Notes: generated by a model from the sequence alone, not told the origin. A stretch of 64,000 nt of DNA from Rhizobium leguminosarum (GCF_004123835.1 NZ_MZMU01000012.1:806001-870000), one strand, 5' to 3'; counted from the first letter of the stretch, positions 9,360 through 17,572 are shown. A program made the numbers and translations.

Positions 9360-9797
9360 TCAGGCGTTGCTGACGAGGACGGCGCCCGAGATGATGAGGA
9401 GGGTGCCCGCGACGAGCTTTATTATGTCGAGTTCGGAGGCTTCGCCGAGAAAGACGGCGCCGATTGCCAGCGTCACCAGCACGTTGCAGCTCCAGATCGG
9501 GGCGAGTTTCGAGACCGGGACACCATAAGTGAAAAGCGCAAAGCTGATGAGGCCGGTGCCGACAGCAAAGCAGGCACCGGCGGTGGCAGCAAAACCGAGA
9601 CCTTCGGCGGTCCAGGGGGCAGGGCGCCAGATCAGGGCGGCAATCATGCCGGCAAGCGCGCAGGCAGCGCCGAAGGCGATCAGATAGACGGCGGAGCCGG
9701 TGGCTGATGTGGCGCTCTGTTTCTGGAAGATGGCGGTGATGCCCCAGAACAGGGCGGGCAGAATGCCGCCGATGACGATCGGCCAGAGTGAATTCAT
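9360..9797 (-). CDS. small EamA/DMT-family membrane transporter
   Basis: The 145-residue protein contains about five membrane segments and a single EamA unit (PALFWGITAIFQKQSA near the N-terminus; GAVFLGEASELDIIKL near 115). Most EamA exporters have two such units, so this one must work as a dimer, like SMR pumps. The AGGAG ribosome-binding site (minus strand, 9805-9809, seven bases before the ATG) lies wholly inside a 12-bp RNA helix, and a 21-codon upstream ORF ends on the start codon. Expression is therefore probably controlled at translation. The exported compound is unknown. Confidence 0.82.
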   Translation of the reverse strand: MNSLWPIVIGGILPALFWGITAIFQKQSATSATGSAVYLIAFGAACALAGMIAALIWRPAPWTAEGLGFAATAGACFAVGTGLISFALFTYGVPVSKLAPIWSCNVLVTLAIGAVFLGEASELDIIKLVAGTLLIISGAVLVSNA

Positions 9798-9859
9798 TGC
9801 GAAACTCCTGTCGCACCCACGGGTGAAGGCCTCGCCTGAGGCGAGGGCCGGTCAAACAT
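9794..9859 (-). CDS. 21-codon upstream ORF coupled to the EamA gene
   Basis: On the minus strand an ATG at 9859 opens a 21-residue frame (starting MFDRPSPQARP, ending GVSQ) whose TGA overlaps the ATG of the transporter gene as ATGA. It runs through the leader hairpins, so ribosomes translating it would open the helix that hides the transporter's ribosome-binding site. Its own initiation signal is weak (GGTGG ten bases upstream). The peptide shows no run of a single amino acid that would suggest classical attenuation. Confidence 0.4.
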   Translation of the reverse strand: MFDRPSPQARPSPVGATGVSQ

Positions 9860-9884
9860 GCGGTGCCACCAGACTAGGAGTTTC
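9801..9884 (-). promoter_or_regulatory. cloverleaf-like mRNA leader that sequesters a ribosome-binding site
   Basis: Read on the minus strand, GAAACUCCU-A-GUC (9884-9872) pairs with GACAGGAGUUUC (9812-9801) as a 12-bp helix with one bulged A. The closed loop contains a GC-rich hairpin around GCCUCAGGC (9828-9849), a small CACC-CGUG-GGUG hairpin and the segment GGUGGCACCGC. The 3' strand of the closing helix holds the transporter's AGGAG. Such architecture suggests a riboswitch, thermosensor or uORF-controlled switch. It does not match any riboswitch class I can recall. Confidence 0.55.
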
Positions 9885-9985
9885 TTTTTGCTCTTTGTGG
9901 TCTTGTTGTTGCGCTTGAAGGTGACAGATCCGACCGCTGCCGTAAAGGCGCCCGCAGCGGCAGCGGATCATGAGCGCTGCGAGGC

Positions 9986-10687
9986 TTAATCGCGCATGCG
10001 CAGTTCGTCGGTCTGCATCTGCAGCGAACCCAGCGTTTCCAGGAAACTCATGCCGAGCAGGCTCTGGTCGAGCCGGCCATCCTCGGAGACGCTGGCTGCG
10101 ACATTGTTTCGGACGATCGGGCCGATCGCCACCTGGTCGAGCGTGACAGGTGCTGCGCGGCCGCGGCCGTTGGCCGTCATGACAGTCATGGAATAGGTGA
10201 GGCGGGAGAGGTCGATGCCGATCCGTTCGGCATCTTCGCGCGACAGCGCCACCATGCTGGCGCCGGTATCGACGAGCATCTCGATTGTCTGGCCATTGAC
10301 CGCGACATCGGCTTCGAAATGGCCGTTCAGCAGCTTGTGCAGGATGACCTCCTGGCCGCCCTCGCTTGTGGTGACGACGACGGCGCGGCCGGGAACCAGG
10401 CCGGCGAGCAGCCTGTTGCCGACGCCGAGCGCTTCCTGGCGATAGAGATAGACGGTCACGAGCGCCAGGATGATGACCAGCCAGATCATCATCTGGCGCA
10501 TCGTTTCACCGACGCTGCGCCGGCTCGCCCAGATGCCGGCCGACAGCATCAGCGCGATCGGCAGCAGGTAGACGACGCGGCCGAAGGCATCGCTCTGCAG
10601 GCCAAGGATGCGGCTGCTGTCATTGTTTACGATCAGTACGGCAAGGCCGATGCCGATCACGACGAGGAAGACGGTCAAACGGATCAT
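9986..10687 (-). CDS. membrane-anchored retropepsin-like aspartic protease
   Basis: The 233-residue protein begins with membrane segments (residues about 3-20, 38-52 and 66-82) and ends in a single retropepsin domain with the active-site triad DTGAS at 140-144 and a late LGMSFLETLG flap-strand motif. This matches the TIGR02281 group of clan AA proteases common in Rhizobiales. It should act as a dimer at the membrane; its substrate is unknown. The DUF1289 gene upstream overlaps it by four bases, so both are made from one transcript. Confidence 0.85.
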   Translation of the reverse strand: MIRLTVFLVVIGIGLAVLIVNNDSSRILGLQSDAFGRVVYLLPIALMLSAGIWASRRSVGETMRQMMIWLVIILALVTVYLYRQEALGVGNRLLAGLVPGRAVVVTTSEGGQEVILHKLLNGHFEADVAVNGQTIEMLVDTGASMVALSREDAERIGIDLSRLTYSMTVMTANGRGRAAPVTLDQVAIGPIVRNNVAASVSEDGRLDQSLLGMSFLETLGSLQMQTDELRMRD

Positions 10688-10902
10688 AAAGGCCGCTCCG
10701 GCCCACCAGCGAGGCTTGTTTTCATAGGGTTCGACAGCCTGGCGGCGCCGGCAAGCCTTGCCGGCAGCAGCGCCATGATCCGCCTTCGCTCAGTGTCGGA
10801 ATAGCTCGTCCAGCTGCCGATTTCCTGAAGAGTCCGGCCGCAGCCGGCGCAAAATCCGGTGGTAGGCTCCAGGGAGCAGAGGTGAATGCAGGGCGTTTGC
10901 AT
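10684..10902 (-). CDS. DUF1289 small Cys-rich protein
   Basis: The 72 residues contain the DUF1289 motif PCIHLCSLEPTTGFCAGCGR, with four cysteines spaced for binding a metal or Fe-S cluster, followed by E-I-xx-W and an RRRIMALLP helix. The family is widespread in proteobacteria and has no settled function. It overlaps the downstream retropepsin gene by four bases, an arrangement that suggests a shared role. Confidence 0.82.
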   Translation of the reverse strand: MQTPCIHLCSLEPTTGFCAGCGRTLQEIGSWTSYSDTERRRIMALLPARLAGAARLSNPMKTSLAGGPERPL

Positions 10903-10920
10903 GAAGGATATATCGGAGTT

Positions 10921-11703
10921 TCAAAGAGCCGTGGCAAGGGCGCAAAGAGTGGCGATCTCGCAAATTTGCTGCGTCGCGCCGAGCGTATCGCCGGTGTGGC
11001 CGGCAAGCTTGTGGCGGATGAAAGCAGTGAAGGCGAGCCCTGCGATGCCGGTGGCGAGCAGGCTTGCGACCAGCGGCCGCAGGCCGAATGCAGGCCAGAT
11101 CAGAAGCGCTGCGACAAGGCCGGCTGAGGCGAGCGCAAACTGCATCGCTGCCTCGTCCGGCTGGCCGGTCGAGGCGGCCACGCCATCGGCCTTTGCCGGT
11201 GCCAACCGCTGCCAGTGCCAGGCGATGGCGCCGCGGCTGAGAGCCGCGACGGCGGGGATGGCGAGGGCTGCAGTGAGTGGCGCGGTATGGCGGGCGATCA
11301 CAGCAAGCGCGGCTGCGCGGATCGCGAAGGAGAGGATCAGCGCTATCGCGCCATAGGTACCGATCCGGCTGTCTTTCATGATGAGGAGGCTCTGTTCGCG
11401 GCTCTTGCCGCCGCCGATGCCGTCGGCCGTATCGGCCAGACCGTCCTCGTGTAGCGCGCCGGTGACGAGGACCTGGATGGAAAGCGCGATCAGGGCTGCC
11501 ATCAGCGGGTCCGCCCGCAGCCCCAAAAGGAGGAGGAGGGCGAGTGCGGGGACGAGACCGATGACGATGCCGGCAAAGGGAAAGGCGCGCACCAGCCGGC
11601 CGAGCCTGCCGTCATAGCCTTTGAACAGCGATTGCGGCATTGGAATGCGGCTCAGGAAGGCGACGGCGCGGGCGGTGTCGACCGCATGGTCCTTGATCTT
11701 CAT
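10921..11703 (-). CDS. cobS: adenosylcobinamide-GDP ribazoletransferase
   Basis: The 260-residue membrane protein joins adenosylcobinamide-GDP to alpha-ribazole in the last step of cobalamin synthesis. Typical motifs are FLSRIPMP near residue 18, EDGLADTADGIGGG near 95 (metal-binding acidic run) and MKDSRIGTYGAIAL. The start at 11703 (MKIKDHAV) is preferred over an in-frame ATG 138 bases upstream because family members begin here. It is divergent from cobT, which makes the base it helps attach. No cobalamin riboswitch is apparent between them. Confidence 0.93.
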   Translation of the reverse strand: MKIKDHAVDTARAVAFLSRIPMPQSLFKGYDGRLGRLVRAFPFAGIVIGLVPALALLLLLGLRADPLMAALIALSIQVLVTGALHEDGLADTADGIGGGKSREQSLLIMKDSRIGTYGAIALILSFAIRAAALAVIARHTAPLTAALAIPAVAALSRGAIAWHWQRLAPAKADGVAASTGQPDEAAMQFALASAGLVAALLIWPAFGLRPLVASLLATGIAGLAFTAFIRHKLAGHTGDTLGATQQICEIATLCALATAL

Positions 11704-11872
11704 TCTGCTTCGTTCTGCCAGAGGTCTTGGCTTGTGGTCTCGGCTTATGGTCGCGGCGGCGCTTTTGGAGTTGTTCGCCTCGTCCGCCCGCTTTAAGAGA
11801 GTTGCCACCCGCAAAGAAGCTGATTTGCGGGAAAAAAACAAGAATACCCGGATTTATAGGAAAACCGCACAG

Positions 11873-12889
11873 ATGAGCGTTTCAGGCCTGCCGTTCGACG
11901 ATTTCCGTACCCTGCTCCGTGACCTGCCGGGGCCGGATGCCCGCGCGCTGGTGACGGCGCGCGAACGTGACGCGCAGCTGACCAAGCCGCCGGGTGCGCT
12001 CGGACGGCTCGAGGAAATCGCCTTCTGGCTTGCTGCCTGGACGGGCCGCGCACCTGCCGTCAACCGGCCGCTGGTGGCGATCTTTGCCGGCAATCACGGC
12101 GTCACCAGGCAAGGCATCACGCCCTTTCCGCCTGCGGTGACGCAACAGATGGTCGAGAATTTTGCAGCCGGCGGTGCTGCGATCAACCAGATCTGCGTCG
12201 CCTATGATCTCGGATTGAAAGTCTTCGATCTGGCGCTCGATTATCCCACCGGCGATATCACCGAGGAGGCAGCGCTTTCCGAGCGCGATTGCGCCGCGAC
12301 CATGGCCTTCGGCATGGAGGCGATCGCCGGCGGCACCGACCTGCTTTGCATCGGCGAGATGGGCATCGGCAATACGACGATTGCGGCGGCGATCAATTAT
12401 GCGCTTTATGGCGGCTCGGCGCGTGACTGGGTGGGGCCGGGCACCGGTTCGGAAGGCGAGATGCTGGAGCGCAAGATCGCGGCGGTGGAAAAGGCGGTGG
12501 CGTTGCATGGTGACCATCTCGACGATCCGCTCGAGATCATGCGCCGGCTCGGCGGCCGCGAGATCGCGGCGATGGCCGGCGCCATCCTTGCTGCCCGCAT
12601 GGAGCGCATCCCGGTTCTGATCGACGGTTATGTCGCGACCGCAGCGGCGGCGATCCTGAAAGCCGCCAATCCGTCGGCACTCGATCATTGCCTGATCGGC
12701 CATGTCTCCGGCGAGCCCGGACATTTGCGCGCAATCGAGATGCTCGGCAAGACGCCGCTTCTGGCGCTTGGCATGCGGCTCGGCGAAGGCACCGGGGCGG
12801 CGCTGGCCGCCGGCATCGTCAAGGCGGCCGCCGCCTGTCACTCCGGCATGGCGACCTTCGCCCAGGCAGGTGTGACCAACAAGCATTGA
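11873..12889 (+). CDS. cobT: nicotinate-nucleotide--dimethylbenzimidazole phosphoribosyltransferase
   Basis: The 338-residue enzyme makes alpha-ribazole phosphate from nicotinate mononucleotide and dimethylbenzimidazole, the lower ligand of B12. It shows GNHGVTRQGIT near 70, GEMGIGNTT near 160 and the C-terminal RLGEGTGAALA with the expected catalytic Glu near 305. The name is cobU in the Pseudomonas denitrificans scheme. The ATG at 11873 has only a weak upstream signal; a longer frame opens upstream but would overlap cobS and is not typical of the family. Confidence 0.93.
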   Translation: MSVSGLPFDDFRTLLRDLPGPDARALVTARERDAQLTKPPGALGRLEEIAFWLAAWTGRAPAVNRPLVAIFAGNHGVTRQGITPFPPAVTQQMVENFAAGGAAINQICVAYDLGLKVFDLALDYPTGDITEEAALSERDCAATMAFGMEAIAGGTDLLCIGEMGIGNTTIAAAINYALYGGSARDWVGPGTGSEGEMLERKIAAVEKAVALHGDHLDDPLEIMRRLGGREIAAMAGAILAARMERIPVLIDGYVATAAAAILKAANPSALDHCLIGHVSGEPGHLRAIEMLGKTPLLALGMRLGEGTGAALAAGIVKAAAACHSGMATFAQAGVTNKH

Positions 12890-13026
12890 GGCTGCGGTCG
12901 GCGCCGCCGATCTGCACGCGTTCGCTTGCGCCGCTCAAATGGATTCGGTATTTGCGTATTCGCTCATCGAAGGGGACGGCAAAGCTCTTCCCGGTCTGTG
13001 ATGCAACGGCAAGAGGGGAGAGCATC

Positions 13027-13416
13027 TTGACGAAGCCTGCGGTGACGAAAGAGACCGGAATTCGGCATTTCATCGCCGCGGCCAGCTATTCCTGGGCAGG
13101 CTTCCTGCGGGTGCTGAAAGAAGCGGCCTTCCGTCAGGAGCTCGGTTTCTTCGTCGTTTCGATAGCGGCACTAGCGCTCGTCGGTGCAAGTGCCGGCGAG
13201 ATTGTCGTCGCGGTGCTTCTGTTTCTCGGGCTCTTTTCGATGGAGGCGATGAATACTGCCGTCGAAGAGGTGATCGATCGGATTTCGCCGGAGATTTCGA
13301 TCGTCGGTAAACATGCCAAGGATCTCGGCTCCTTCGCGGTGACGTGCATGATCGCCGCCTGCTGCCTCTATCTCGGCTTCGTCCTAGCCAAGCACCTGTT
13401 CTTTGGATCCGGATGA
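13027..13416 (+). CDS. dgkA: diacylglycerol kinase (prokaryotic type), TTG start
   Basis: The 129-residue membrane enzyme phosphorylates diacylglycerol in the inner membrane to recycle lipid released during membrane-glycan synthesis. It has three membrane segments and the family core E73-A-x-NTAVEEVIDR (catalytic Glu near 73 and Glu80). No ATG is available; TTG 13027 lies six bases after GGGGAG and gives the usual length. The stop codon lies inside the left arm of an 18-bp inverted repeat, so the last codons (GSG) come from the repeat. Confidence 0.9.
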   Translation: MTKPAVTKETGIRHFIAAASYSWAGFLRVLKEAAFRQELGFFVVSIAALALVGASAGEIVVAVLLFLGLFSMEAMNTAVEEVIDRISPEISIVGKHAKDLGSFAVTCMIAACCLYLGFVLAKHLFFGSG

Positions 13417-13453
13417 TTTCACGCTGGATCGGCCTGAAGTCATCCGGATCCAA
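13403..13453 (+). terminator. dgkA terminal hairpin that includes the stop codon
   Basis: TTGGATCCGGATGA (13403-13416) and TCATCCGGATCCAA (13440-13453) are perfect 14-bp inverse arms, extended to 18 pairs by TTTC/GAAG. AAAA follows after two bases rather than a clean T run on the plus strand. It may act as a terminator or as an mRNA-end stabiliser. Confidence 0.6.
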
Positions 13454-13463
13454 GTCAAAAATT

Positions 13464-13512
13464 GGAGCATGATGTCGCCCGAAAACCGCTCACACTTTTC
13501 GGCATCATGCTT
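13464..13512. repeat. GAGCATGATG palindromic repeat, copy 1
   Basis: GAGCATGATG ... CCGAAAA ... TTTTCGG-CATCATGC forms a nested hairpin of about 49 bases. A close relative, in the same orientation, occurs at 32178-32227. Both lie directly after a plus-strand gene and before a minus-strand gene, the place where bidirectional terminators are found. This palindrome type is common in Rhizobium genomes. Confidence 0.7.
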
Positions 13513-13520
13513 TCGCTGAA

Positions 13521-15056
13521 TCAGGCAAAACTCTTGCGCTTGCGCGCAACAGCCTGAGCCTCCTCGACGGCCGGCAGGCTCTGAAGCACGCGCTTGGCGG
13601 GCAGGATGGCGATGACTTCGGTGCCCTCGCGCAGCTTCGATTTCAGCAGGAACTGTCCGTCATGCTTGGCAAGGATCGCCTGAACGATCGGCAGGCCGAG
13701 GCCGGTGCCCTGTTCGGCGCTCTTGATGGCGATCGAGCCCTGGCCGAAAGCCGACAGGACAACGGGAATCTCTTCTTCCGGAATGCCGGGGCCGTTGTCC
13801 TTGATTGAGATGTACTGTCCGCCGCCGGCCGTCCAGCCGACCTTGACGTGGATCTCGCCGCCCTGTGGCGTGAACTTGACGGCATTGGAGAGAAGGTTGA
13901 GCACCACCTGGCGCATCGACTTCTCGTCGGCCCAGATGGCCGGCAACTGCCGCTCGAACTGGTCCGAAATGGCAATGTTCTTGGCGCGGGCGCGCAGCTG
14001 GACCATGCCGATGCAATCTTCGGTGATATCGAGAAGCGAGATCGCCTCCTCGCTCAGCTCGTATTTGCCGGCCTCGATGCGGGAGAGGTCGAGGATCTCG
14101 TTGATGAGATCGAGCAGATGCTGGCCGGAGCGGTGGATATCGCCGGCATATTCCTTGTAGGTCGGATTGGCGAGCGGCCCCATGACTTCGGCCGTCATCA
14201 CCTCGGAAAAGCCGAGGATGGCGTTGAGCGGGGTCCTGAGCTCGTGCGACATGGAGGCAAGGAAGCGCGACTTGGCGAGGTTTGCCTCTTCGGCGCGGCG
14301 GCGGGCCTCGTCCGACATCGATTTCGCCACCTCCAGCTCGGCGATCAGGTCGTCCTTCTCCGACTGGTAGGAGAGGATCCTGAGGTTCGACTTGAAGAGC
14401 CGGTCGCTGATGTAATTGAAGAAGACGAGGGTGGTGGTGAAGGCCCCCGTCAAGCTGATTTCGAGGAGATCGCGCGACAGGCCGCTCTTGGCGGCGAGCG
14501 CCAGGACCGCCGGCGAGAAGGCGGCGAGCACGGCGGGCGTCAGCATGAAGTTCGACATCGCCGTGACGGAGAGCGCGATCAGCAGCGTCGCGCCCTTATA
14601 AAGAATGAAGCTCGACGGCTCGCAGGTGTCGCAGCCCTGCAGGGCGAAGACGGCCCAGCAGCAGCCAAGCAGGAACTGGCCGAGAAGCAGCAGGCGGCGC
14701 CATTTGCGGGCGCTCTCGGAGGTGATCTCCTGCCGGCGCGCGCGCCTTGCAAGCAGGATATTGCCGGCGTGACAGGTGAGTGTCAGCAGCGCCCAGAAGA
14801 GCAATTGCGTGTTCTGGGTGAAATAGACGCCAAGCGCGGTGATGATCACGACGAAGAGCGGCATGATCGTCGCGCCCTGCAGCACCGACGCCACATACAT
14901 GTTGAGCACGTCACGATCGAAGGAGGAATTGGACGCATGACCGGACTGAAGACGTTCGCGCGTTTGCCGCACGGCCTTGGAAACGGCCTTGTTGCGGTGG
15001 CTGCGCGACCTGTCGACGATGATCTTGTCGGTCGATGTGCTTACGCCGGTACTCAT
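13521..15056 (-). CDS. membrane sensor histidine kinase, PdhS/DivJ-like core
   Basis: The 511-residue protein has about six membrane helices (residues about 60-215), a short coiled coil (EKDDLIAELEVAK), a HisKA domain with phospho-His in SHELRTPLNAILGFSEVM (about residue 271) and a HATPase domain (NLLSNAVKFT, DNGPGIPE, GTGLGLPI). The H-box with GFSE is typical of the DivJ/PleC/PdhS group that controls DivK and the alphaproteobacterial cell cycle. No response regulator is adjacent. The ATG at 15056 is chosen; a GTG six bases upstream is possible. Confidence 0.82.
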   Translation of the reverse strand: MSTGVSTSTDKIIVDRSRSHRNKAVSKAVRQTRERLQSGHASNSSFDRDVLNMYVASVLQGATIMPLFVVIITALGVYFTQNTQLLFWALLTLTCHAGNILLARRARRQEITSESARKWRRLLLLGQFLLGCCWAVFALQGCDTCEPSSFILYKGATLLIALSVTAMSNFMLTPAVLAAFSPAVLALAAKSGLSRDLLEISLTGAFTTTLVFFNYISDRLFKSNLRILSYQSEKDDLIAELEVAKSMSDEARRRAEEANLAKSRFLASMSHELRTPLNAILGFSEVMTAEVMGPLANPTYKEYAGDIHRSGQHLLDLINEILDLSRIEAGKYELSEEAISLLDITEDCIGMVQLRARAKNIAISDQFERQLPAIWADEKSMRQVVLNLLSNAVKFTPQGGEIHVKVGWTAGGGQYISIKDNGPGIPEEEIPVVLSAFGQGSIAIKSAEQGTGLGLPIVQAILAKHDGQFLLKSKLREGTEVIAILPAKRVLQSLPAVEEAQAVARKRKSFA

Positions 15057-15162
15057 GTGCACGTTGAAACTTCATCCCAGGGTGGATAAGAGCTTAACCG
15101 GCAATTCTTAAGAAGATGTTTGCCATCTTTGCCAAGGATTTGTTTTTTAAGGAGGCAAAAGC

Positions 15163-15720
15163 GTGACACGGGGCCTGCGCTTGATTCGCGACGGCGTGAC
15201 AGCTTTTGCCCTGCTGGCACTCGTGGCGCTGATCGCCGCCAAGTTCAACGATGCAGCAAAAATCGAGCATGCAGGCGCCTTCCATGCTGCCGACGGCGAC
15301 AGTCTGGCATTGGGAGACGAGCGTTTGCGCCTCGAAGGCATCGATGCGCCGGAGCTCAACCAGAGCTGCGAGCGGGCGGGGAAAGCCTGGGCCTGCGGGC
15401 GGGCGGCGCGTGCGGCGCTGCAGGAGATGGTGCTGGTATCGGGAACGCTTTGCCAGGGCAGCCGGCGCGACCGCTACGACAGGCTGCTCGTCGTCTGCCG
15501 GAGCGGGGCGACCGGCGACATCAATGCCGCCATGGTGCGTCGGGGAATGGCCATCTCCTATGGCGATTATGACAAGGAGGAGGCCGAGGCGAAGGCTCAG
15601 ACGGCGGGTCTCTGGGCCGGGACTTTCGAGCGGCCGCGCGATGTGCGCGATCATGCGCGCCAGACTTCCGTTTTCGACGGCGCCCTGCGCTTCATCGGGC
15701 AGATCGTCGGATGGGAATAA
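15163..15720 (+). CDS. thermonuclease-like (SNase) secreted or anchored nuclease
   Basis: The 185 residues start with a signal anchor (about 8-26) and continue as a staphylococcal-nuclease domain: AADGDSLAL, RLEGIDAPELNQ and RRDRYDRLLV, which contain the usual Asp and Arg active-site positions, then MVRRGMA and AKAQTAGLW. It should cut DNA or RNA in the periplasm with calcium. GTG 15163 is the start, with AAGGAGG ahead of it. The next gene begins five bases after its stop. Confidence 0.85.
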   Translation: MTRGLRLIRDGVTAFALLALVALIAAKFNDAAKIEHAGAFHAADGDSLALGDERLRLEGIDAPELNQSCERAGKAWACGRAARAALQEMVLVSGTLCQGSRRDRYDRLLVVCRSGATGDINAAMVRRGMAISYGDYDKEEAEAKAQTAGLWAGTFERPRDVRDHARQTSVFDGALRFIGQIVGWE

Positions 15721-15724
15721 AACA

Positions 15725-16357
15725 ATGAGCGACGAAGCCATGCTGGAGACGCTGCGGCAGGAGATCGTCTCCTGTCGCATCTGTCGAGACGCACCGGCGA
15801 AAGGCCTCGAATACCGGCTGCCGCACGAGCCGCGGCCGGTAGCGGTGATCTCATCGAGCGCGCGCATCCTGATTGCCGGGCAGGCGCCCGGGCTTCGGGT
15901 GCATGAGAGCGGTCTGCCGTTCGACGATGCATCGGGAGACCGGCTGCGATCATGGCTCGGCGTTGACAGGGCAAGCTTCTACGACCGAGACCGATTCGCC
16001 ATCGTGCCGATGGGCTTCTGCTTTCCTGGCTACGACGACAAAGGTGCGGATCTGCCGCCGCGGCGCGAATGCGCGCCGTTCTGGCGGCAAAGAGTGATTT
16101 CGGCCATGCCGCAGATCGAACTGGTGCTGGTCATCGGCCAATATGCGCAGGCCTGGCATATGGCCGGCGAAAGGCGGGACAATATGACCGAGACGGTGCG
16201 GGCGTGGCGCGACAGTCTTCTGTCCGACCGATCGCCGGCGGTGCTGCCGCTGCCGCACCCGAGCTGGCGCAACAGCGGCTGGCTGAAGCGCAATCCCTGG
16301 TTCGAGCAAGAATTGCTCCCGGTCTTGCAGAATCGGACGAAAATGCTGCTTTCCTGA
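15725..16357 (+). CDS. uracil-DNA glycosylase superfamily protein
   Basis: The 210-residue protein has the UDG-fold motif 1 GQAPG with a following ESGLPFDDASGDRLR loop, the central VLVIGQYAQAWH strand and motif 2-like LPLPHPSWRN. An N-terminal CRIC pair recalls family 4/5 enzymes but a full four-Cys Fe-S set is not obvious. It may remove uracil or another damaged base from DNA. It directly follows the nuclease gene and is probably co-transcribed. Confidence 0.8.
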   Translation: MSDEAMLETLRQEIVSCRICRDAPAKGLEYRLPHEPRPVAVISSSARILIAGQAPGLRVHESGLPFDDASGDRLRSWLGVDRASFYDRDRFAIVPMGFCFPGYDDKGADLPPRRECAPFWRQRVISAMPQIELVLVIGQYAQAWHMAGERRDNMTETVRAWRDSLLSDRSPAVLPLPHPSWRNSGWLKRNPWFEQELLPVLQNRTKMLLS

Positions 16358-16426
16358 AACAAAATTCTTTTCGTTGCGCGGAATCGAGTTATATAAAGAA
16401 AATAATTCGAAAGGACTGTTGTGCGC

Positions 16427-16915
16427 ATGGATCGCCTCGACCGAAAAATACTGCGTCTTCTGCAAGAAGATTCGACGCTTGCCGTTGCCGATCTCGCCAA
16501 GAAAGTGGGGCTTTCGACGACGCCGTGCTGGCGGCGAATCCAGAAAATGGAAGAAGACGGCGTCATCAAGCGCCGAGTCGCCATCCTCGATCCGGAGAAG
16601 GTCAACACCAAGGTCACCGTCTTCGTGTCGATTCGCACTGCCACCCATTCGATTGAGTGGTTGCGCCGCTTTTCCGAGGTGGTCGCCGAATTCCCCGAAG
16701 TGGTTGAATTCTACCGGATGAGCGGCGATGTCGATTATCTCCTGCGAGTCGTCGTGCCCGATATTGCCGCCTATGACGCTTTTTATAAGCGGATGATCGC
16801 CAAGATCGAGATTCGCGACGTTTCCTCCGCCTTTGCGATGGAGCAGATCAAGTATTCGACGCAACTGCCGCTCGACTACATGATTCTCGACAATGCCAAA
16901 TCCAACGAGGATTGA
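16427..16915 (+). CDS. Lrp/AsnC-family transcriptional regulator
   Basis: The 162-residue protein has the Lrp winged helix (MDRLDRKILRLLQED, then VGLSTTPCWRRIQKME) and a RAM domain. Such regulators sense amino acids as dimers or octamers. The ATG at 16427 gives the normal start; GTG 16421 is two codons earlier and lies closer to AAGGA (16411-16415), so either is possible. The AT-rich stretch at 16380-16410 likely holds its promoter. The 3' end has been partly copied just downstream. Confidence 0.9.
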   Translation: MDRLDRKILRLLQEDSTLAVADLAKKVGLSTTPCWRRIQKMEEDGVIKRRVAILDPEKVNTKVTVFVSIRTATHSIEWLRRFSEVVAEFPEVVEFYRMSGDVDYLLRVVVPDIAAYDAFYKRMIAKIEIRDVSSAFAMEQIKYSTQLPLDYMILDNAKSNED

Positions 16916-16980
16916 GGTCCAGCGTGCGGCGATGACCGCACGCAATCTTGCAAAATCCAACGAGGACTGGGACCAGGCGT
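16891..16980 (+). repeat. imperfect direct duplication of the lrp gene's 3' end
   Basis: Bases 16891-16924 (CAATGCCAAATCCAACGAGG, then ATTGAGGTCCAGCGT) recur at 16943-16980 (CAATCTTGCAAAATCCAACG, then AGGACTGGGACCAGGCGT). The stop codon TGA of the first copy reads TGG in the second. A small hairpin GTGCGG-CGATGA-CCGCAC (16924-16941) lies between them. Confidence 0.6.
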
Positions 16981-17187
16981 CAGTCTGACCGGCGATATGT
17001 CCGTTGGAGGCGAGATGTGACACCCTGGCCGCGCGCGGGAATGCCGGTTCGGCAAAGACCGGGTTTTGGCATATCCGGCGGCGATTGCAAAAAAAGCCTC
17101 AAAAATAGCGAAAAAACGCTCAAATCGGCCCAAATTCCTGGAAAAGTGAATAGCTTGATAAGGATTCCGGGGGATACGGTCGATGTA

Positions 17188-17223
17188 ACCAATGGCGACA
17201 TGTCATAATATTGTCTCATTGGT
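17188..17223. promoter_or_regulatory. dyad upstream of the porin gene
   Basis: ACCAATG-GC-GACA (17188-17200) is mirrored by TGTC-T-CATTGGT (17212-17223) around an AT-rich centre (TGTCATAATAT). The symmetric arms and AT-rich middle suggest a binding site for a dimeric regulator. The bound protein cannot be named. Confidence 0.45.
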
Positions 17224-17572
17224 ATCGAATTCAGAACACCATGTTCTAGACCGTCACCTTGTTTGTGCTTGTTAGCCGGCGGTAGAATTTATGCGCTTCA
17301 CCAGTATGTTCGACGGGGGTTGGACGGTGGAGAATTTAACAATGGGGGTATAGCGTTTGCGGCTTGCGATGGAGGATTTCCGTCGCGGAGCCTTTCGGTG
17401 TGTCTTTCATCTAAGCATTTGAAATTGTTGTATAAAAATCACGTTGCCGGTGAAAGTGTCTCAAGGGGACCCATCCGGCGAGTATCGTGAATTGCTTGAT
17501 AGGGCCTCGTATGTGATGACGGTTTGGCGGTTCGATCGATCCGCACGCCGAGATGGCTGTTCAAACTGGGCC

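Noticed and set aside
9855..9884. GGTGGCACCGC in the EamA leader resembles the T-box sequence
   Set aside because: There is no specifier-loop region, no terminator and no amino-acid gene downstream, and T-boxes are rare in alphaproteobacteria. The match is probably chance within the structured leader.
11704..11872. Possible cobalamin riboswitch between cobS and cobT
   Set aside because: I could not find the B12-box or its conserved core in this 169-base gap on either strand.
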